Source: Amycolatopsis benzoatilytica AK 16/65 (lineage in GTDB: Bacteria > Actinomycetota > Actinomycetes > Mycobacteriales > Pseudonocardiaceae). From it: a stretch of DNA of 64,000 bases. This document shows, piece after piece, positions 60,271 to 64,000 of this stretch. Every line of letters starts with the position of its first letter. Position 1 is the first letter of the stretch. The notes under the pieces are model-generated. The model saw only the letters and a list, made by a program, of their open reading frames with translations. It made no database searches and was not told where the DNA came from. Made by a program: the position numbers and the translations under genes. The DNA is taken from contig NZ_KB912942.1 in NCBI RefSeq assembly GCF_000383915.1, forward strand, positions 4,431,039 through 4,495,038, read 5' to 3'.

Positions 60271-61835
60271 AGCTTCGGGTCCTGCGCAATTCGCTGCGCG
60301 GGCGCCAGATCGCCGGGATGGTGCTCGGCGGCGTGTTCGGGCTGTTGGCGGCCGCGTTCACCATCGGCATCGCGGTGTTCCCGGTGCCCGAGGCCCGGAT
60401 CAGCGTCGACCTGCTCACGTCGGTGTACGCGGTGTGGGCGGCGGGCTGGGTGCTCGCGCCGATCGCGACCGGCGGCGGGGACGACACCTTGCGCCCGGAG
60501 CATTTCGCGCTGCTGCCGATCGGACGGCGCAAGCTCGCGATCGGCTTGCTGGCGGCGAGTTTCGTCGGCGTCACCGCGGTAGTGAGCATGCTGGCGTTTC
60601 TCGGGCTGGCCTTCTACGGACTGCGGTTCGGGGCCGGCGCGGCGTTCGTCGGGCTGGTGTTCGGCGTACTGCAGCTGGCCTTCGTGGTGTTGCTGTACCG
60701 GGTGGTGATGGCTGCCCTGGGCGCGCTGCTGACCTCGCGCAAGGGCAAGGAACTGGGCATCATCGTGGTGGCGCTCACCGGGTTGTCCGGGGTCGCGGTG
60801 AACTACGTGGTGAACAGCCTGGGCCCGGCGATCGTCTCCGGCCGGATGCCCGGGTTCGTCAGCGTCATGCACTCGCTGCCGTCCGGCTGGGGCACGCTCG
60901 CCGTGCACGCGGCCGGCACGGGCGAATGGGCGGTCGCCGGCGGCCTCTTCGCGGCGCTGCTGGCGGTGATCGCGGTGCTGGTCGTGGTCTGGGGCGCGTT
61001 GCTCGCCCGGCAGATCACCACGCCGTCGTTCCGCGGTGCCGCGCGCACCCGCGCGAAACGCACCCGGGCGAGCCGCACCCTGCTGCCCGCGACCCCGGTA
61101 GGAGCGGTGGTGCGCAAGGAACTTCTCACCTGGTGGCGAGACGCGCGGCGGCGGGTCGCCCTGCTGTCGACGCTGCTGATCGGACTGGTGATCACGGTGG
61201 TGCCCGCCCTGTCCGGAGGCACTGGCGGGCGCGCGTCGATGCTGCCGTTTTTCGGGGTGGCAGTGGTGTTTTTCGCGTCCATGCAGTCCGGGAACCTGTA
61301 CGGGATGGACGGCAGCGCGCTGTGGCACACGCTGGTCGTCCCCGGCGCGGAACGCGCGGACATCCGAGGCCGGCAGCTCGCCTGGGCACTGATCGTCGGC
61401 CCCGCCGCGCTGGCGCTGGCCATCGTGCTGCCCGCGGTCACCGGCAAAACGAGCGCGTACCCGTGGGTGCTCGGCCTCGTCCCGGCGGCACTCGGCGGCG
61501 GGGCCGGCGTGCTGGTGCTGCAGTCGGTCTTCCTCGCCTTCCCGCTGCCGGACCAGCGGCGCAGCAGCAGCCCGTGGTCGTCCGGCGGACGCCCTGGCTG
61601 TGCCCGCGCGGCGCTGATGCTGGCGACGACGCTGCTGATCGTGATCGGCGCGCTGCCGGTGGTGGCGCTCGGCGTCGCCGGGACTCTGGCGGACCTGCCG
61701 GTGCTGCAGTGGCTCGGCGTCCCGGTCGGCGTCGTGTCCGGCATCGCGCTGGCCTGGTGGTGGGGTTCGCTGGCACAGCGACGGCTGGTCGCGCGCGGCC
61801 CGGAGCTGCTGGCGACGGTCTCCAAAGAACGATGA
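60246..61835 (+). CDS. ABC transporter permease
   Basis: A 529-residue polytopic protein with about twelve hydrophobic segments in two similar halves, and a soluble, basic loop (RTRAKRTRASRTLLP) near residue 275. It is the membrane partner of the ATPase upstream. GTG 60246 is chosen, since GGAGGGG stands just before it; it lies 25 bases inside the ATPase gene, so translation is coupled. The family is the exporter type with one large permease. The substrate is unknown. Confidence 0.85.
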   Translation: MVGVLVRLKLRVLRNSLRGRQIAGMVLGGVFGLLAAAFTIGIAVFPVPEARISVDLLTSVYAVWAAGWVLAPIATGGGDDTLRPEHFALLPIGRRKLAIGLLAASFVGVTAVVSMLAFLGLAFYGLRFGAGAAFVGLVFGVLQLAFVVLLYRVVMAALGALLTSRKGKELGIIVVALTGLSGVAVNYVVNSLGPAIVSGRMPGFVSVMHSLPSGWGTLAVHAAGTGEWAVAGGLFAALLAVIAVLVVVWGALLARQITTPSFRGAARTRAKRTRASRTLLPATPVGAVVRKELLTWWRDARRRVALLSTLLIGLVITVVPALSGGTGGRASMLPFFGVAVVFFASMQSGNLYGMDGSALWHTLVVPGAERADIRGRQLAWALIVGPAALALAIVLPAVTGKTSAYPWVLGLVPAALGGGAGVLVLQSVFLAFPLPDQRRSSSPWSSGGRPGCARAALMLATTLLIVIGALPVVALGVAGTLADLPVLQWLGVPVGVVSGIALAWWWGSLAQRRLVARGPELLATVSKER

Positions 61836-61921
61836 CGGAGTTGTGCCGGCGAGGTGTCGATTCGCGCTGGCCGCGTTCGTAGCCAGAGGAAAAGCCCCTT
61901 TGTTCCGGAGGAGGATCAGCC

Positions 61922-62278
61922 GTGCCCCAGTACCTGCTCGCCGTCCAGATCGATGAAGACACCCTGGAGACCGGCGAAGAGCAAAACGCGATGATGGCCC
62001 GCACCCAGCAGGTGACCGACGAGATGACGGCGGCCGGCGCCTGGGTCTTCGTCGGCGGCCTGCGGCCCCGGCTTTCCGCCACCGTCGTGCGCCCGGCCGG
62101 CGGCGGGGTCACGATCACCGACGGTCCGTTCGCCGAGACGAAAGAACAGCTCGGCGGGTTCTGGGTAATCCAGTGCGCGGATCTGGACGAGGCGCTCGCC
62201 TGGGCGGAGAAGTGCTCCTTGGCCTGCGGCCGCCCGATCGAAGTCCGGCCGTTCGCGGACGCGTCGGACTTCGAGTGA
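61922..62278 (+). CDS. DGPF (YCII-related) protein
   Basis: A 118-residue protein with the [15 protein letters not shown] motif that defines DGPF proteins, a branch of the YCII-related fold (ferredoxin-like). The role is unknown. In actinomycetes these genes are regularly paired with ECF42-group sigma factors, as here. GGAGGAGG lies upstream of the GTG start, a strong ribosome binding site. Its stop overlaps the sigma gene GTG (GTGA), so the pair is coupled. Confidence 0.9.
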   Translation: MPQYLLAVQIDEDTLETGEEQNAMMARTQQVTDEMTAAGAWVFVGGLRPRLSATVVRPAGGGVTITDGPFAETKEQLGGFWVIQCADLDEALAWAEKCSLACGRPIEVRPFADASDFE

Positions 62279-63468
62279 ACGTAACCGAGGTCTACCGGGC
62301 GGAGTACGGCCGCTGCGTCGCGACGCTGACGCGCGTCCTCGGCGACCTCGGGCTGGCCGAGGAAGCCGTGCAGGACGCGTTCGCCACCGCCGTCACCGCC
62401 TGGTCCTCGGGCCTGCCGCCGAACCCCGGCGGCTGGATCGTCACCACCGCCCGCAACCGGGCGATCGACCGGCTGCGCCGCGAATCGACGCGGGAAGCCC
62501 GGCACGCGCAAGCGCTGCTGTTGCACCAGCCCGACGAACCGGCGGAGGAGGGCCCGGTGCGCGACGACCAGCTGCGGCTCATCTTCACCTGCTGCCACCC
62601 CGCGCTCTCCCCGCTGGCGCGGACCGCGCTGACCCTGCGGCTGCTCGGCGGACTGGAAGTCCCGGAAATCGCTCGCGCGTACCTGGTGCCGGAAGCCACC
62701 ATCGCGCAGCGGATCGTCCGGGCGAAGAAGAAGATCCGCGACGCTGGCATCCCCTACCGGGTCCCCGGCGAGGCGGCCCTTCCGGACCGGCTGGCCTCGG
62801 TGCTCACGGTGCTGTATCTGGTGTTCAACGAGGGCTACACCGCGACGTCCGGCCCGCTGGTGCGGATCGACCTGTGCCGGGAAGCGATCCGCCTGGCCCG
62901 GGCGCTCGCCGAGCTGATGCCGGACGAGCCGGAAGTCACTGGGCTGCTGGCGCTGCTCCTGCTCACCGAAGCCCGCCGCCCGGCCCGCACCGACGCCGAC
63001 GGCAACCTGGTGGTGCTGCCGGACCAGGACCGGTCGAAGTGGGACCGCGACCTGATCGCCGAAGGCCACGGCCTGGTCCGCGCCTGTCTCCGCCGCGGTC
63101 AGCCGGGCCCGTACCAGCTGCAAGCCGCGATCAACGCCGTGCACACCGACGGCCCGGCGACGGACTGGACGCAGGTGCTGGCGCTCTACGACCAGTTGCT
63201 GGCGGTCACGCCGACGCCGGTCGTGGCGTTGAACCGCGCCGTCGCCGTCGCCGAGGTGCACGGCCCGGCCGCCGCGCTGGCCATCGTGGACGAACTGGAC
63301 CTGCCCGGGTACCACCTGCTGCCGGCCACCCGGGCGGATCTGCTCGCCCGGATGAACCAGCCCGCCGCCGCGGCCGACGCGTATGCCGAAGCGATCGCGT
63401 TGGCCGCCAACGACACCGAGCGCGCGTTCCTGGAGCAGCGACGGGCCCGGCTCGTTTCCGGCGCTTGA
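62275..63468 (+). CDS. ECF42-type RNA polymerase sigma factor
   Basis: A 397-residue extracytoplasmic-function sigma factor with an extended C-terminus. Region 2 ([26 protein letters not shown]) covers ~1-80, and region 4 ([33 protein letters not shown]) ~120-160. The remaining ~240 residues are TPR-like helices ([18 protein letters not shown]). This architecture and the coupled DGPF gene match the ECF42 group. No anti-sigma gene is present; in this group the C-terminal extension is thought to regulate activity. The trigger is unknown. Confidence 0.9.
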   Translation: MNVTEVYRAEYGRCVATLTRVLGDLGLAEEAVQDAFATAVTAWSSGLPPNPGGWIVTTARNRAIDRLRRESTREARHAQALLLHQPDEPAEEGPVRDDQLRLIFTCCHPALSPLARTALTLRLLGGLEVPEIARAYLVPEATIAQRIVRAKKKIRDAGIPYRVPGEAALPDRLASVLTVLYLVFNEGYTATSGPLVRIDLCREAIRLARALAELMPDEPEVTGLLALLLLTEARRPARTDADGNLVVLPDQDRSKWDRDLIAEGHGLVRACLRRGQPGPYQLQAAINAVHTDGPATDWTQVLALYDQLLAVTPTPVVALNRAVAVAEVHGPAAALAIVDELDLPGYHLLPATRADLLARMNQPAAAADAYAEAIALAANDTERAFLEQRRARLVSGA

Positions 63469-63479
63469 GCCGGCTCGGC

Positions 63480-63506
63480 TAACCGGCGGATGCGGTCCGC
63501 CGGTTA
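63480..63506. terminator. Bidirectional terminator hairpin
   Basis: TAACCGGCGGA pairs perfectly with TCCGCCGGTTA (11 bp) around a TGCGG loop, twelve bases after the sigma-factor stop. It lies between convergent genes and probably terminates both. No T-run follows. Confidence 0.7.
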
Positions 63507-63579
63507 CCTGGGTGTTCGCCGGGCGCGGGCTCCGCGGCGCAGCCGGTTCCTCGGCCGATCCGCTCCGCGCCGAGGTCGG

Positions 63580-64000
63580 CTACGGCAGCGCGGCCAGCGA
63601 CTCGGTCAGCGCCGACTCCGGCAGTTCGTTGTCCACCATGTTCCCGGCCAGGTACTCGCCGTATGCGGGCAAGTCGAGGTGCGCGTGCCCGCAGAGCGCC
63701 GTCAGTATCACCTTTTCCTCGCCGGTCTCCTTGCACCGCAACGCTTCCTGGATGCACGCCGCCAGCGCGTGGGTCGGCTCGGGGGCCGGGATGATGCCCT
63801 CCGTGCGGGCGAACCGCACTCCGGCGGCGAAGCATTCCTGCTGGCCGATCGCGAGCGCTTCGATCAGGCCGAGTTCGTAGATGTGCGAGATCAGCGGCGA
63901 CATCCCGTGGTAGCGCAGGCCGCCGGCATGGATCGGGTCGGGGATGAAGTCGTGGCCCAGGGTGTGCATCTTCAGCAGCGGCGTGAGGCCGGCGGTGTCG
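63580..64000 (-). CDS. TrpB2-type tryptophan synthase beta chain (3' part)
   Basis: The last 139 codons of a tryptophan synthase beta-like PLP enzyme; the 5' part lies beyond the window. The text [40 protein letters not shown] (in two overlapping pieces: [14 protein letters not shown] and [19 protein letters not shown]) and [17 protein letters not shown] are characteristic of TrpB2, the longer variant that often works without TrpA. It would condense serine with indole. The gene sits alone here, not next to trpA. The MHT codon at 63969 is internal and is not the start. Confidence 0.88.
   Translation of the reverse strand, partial: DTAGLTPLLKMHTLGHDFIPDPIHAGGLRYHGMSPLISHIYELGLIEALAIGQQECFAAGVRFARTEGIIPAPEPTHALAACIQEALRCKETGEEKVILTALCGHAHLDLPAYGEYLAGNMVDNELPESALTESLAALP

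Overview
The window is 64 kb of very GC-rich, densely coding DNA from an actinomycete chromosome. Frequent GTG starts, ATGA/GTGA stop-start overlaps, -10-like boxes a few bases upstream of start codons, an F420 cofactor gene (FO synthase) and an actinobacterial DUF5302 protein fit a Pseudonocardiaceae-type organism. Amycolatopsis is my best guess, resting on overall style and on two short repeat families (hairpins built on GTGAAGGGCCCCTT, and palindromes CCAATG-NNN-CATTGG) that I associate with that genus from memory. I see no rRNA, tRNA, CRISPR array, prophage, intact insertion sequence or biosynthetic gene cluster.

Layout. 0.4-3.6 kb: alpha/beta hydrolase, SDR, and a lone degenerate IS1634-type transposase gene. 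3.7-9.5 kb: fused FO synthase FbiC, PucR-type regulator, HSL-type esterase, FAD monooxygenase. 9.5-16.8 kb: a GntR-TetR double-HTH regulator with twin operator-like repeats, secreted LVIVD protein, orphan peptide-binding lipoprotein, LysR/PRISE-reductase divergent pair, SDR, methyltransferase. 16.8-25.1 kb: secreted S8/S53-like peptidase, a 48-bp perfect palindrome, dihydrolipoamide dehydrogenase, PlsC acyltransferase, an in-frame proline iminopeptidase/deazaflavin-nitroreductase fusion, and a two-component system.

25.7-38.6 kb is an amino-acid catabolism region. Permease, 5-aminovaleramidase (DavA-like), lysine 2-monooxygenase (DavB-like) and a TetR regulator form a lysine-use module with two 4-base overlaps. 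Valine-type dehydrogenase and a PaaX-regulator / tryptophan 2,3-dioxygenase / kynureninase operon follow. Divergent from the PaaX gene, across a 46-bp gap with an inverted repeat, lie an SDR and an enoyl-CoA hydratase. Two TetR-type regulators, hydrolases and small proteins sit between.

38.6-64 kb holds an SDR / histidine phosphatase / SMP-30 operon, an XRE-type regulator, an acyl-CoA synthetase, a compact family-A DNA polymerase, the HrpA-type helicase, a PGQ-rich membrane protein, a tandem palindrome array in a gene-poor stretch, an L,D-transpeptidase-like enzyme, an HhH-PHP phosphoesterase, a metallophosphoesterase, a GntR regulator divergent from an IlvD/Edd sugar-acid dehydratase, a VanW protein, TetR/SnoaL, an ABC exporter pair, a DGPF-protein/ECF42-type sigma pair, and at the right edge the 3' end of a TrpB2-type tryptophan synthase gene.
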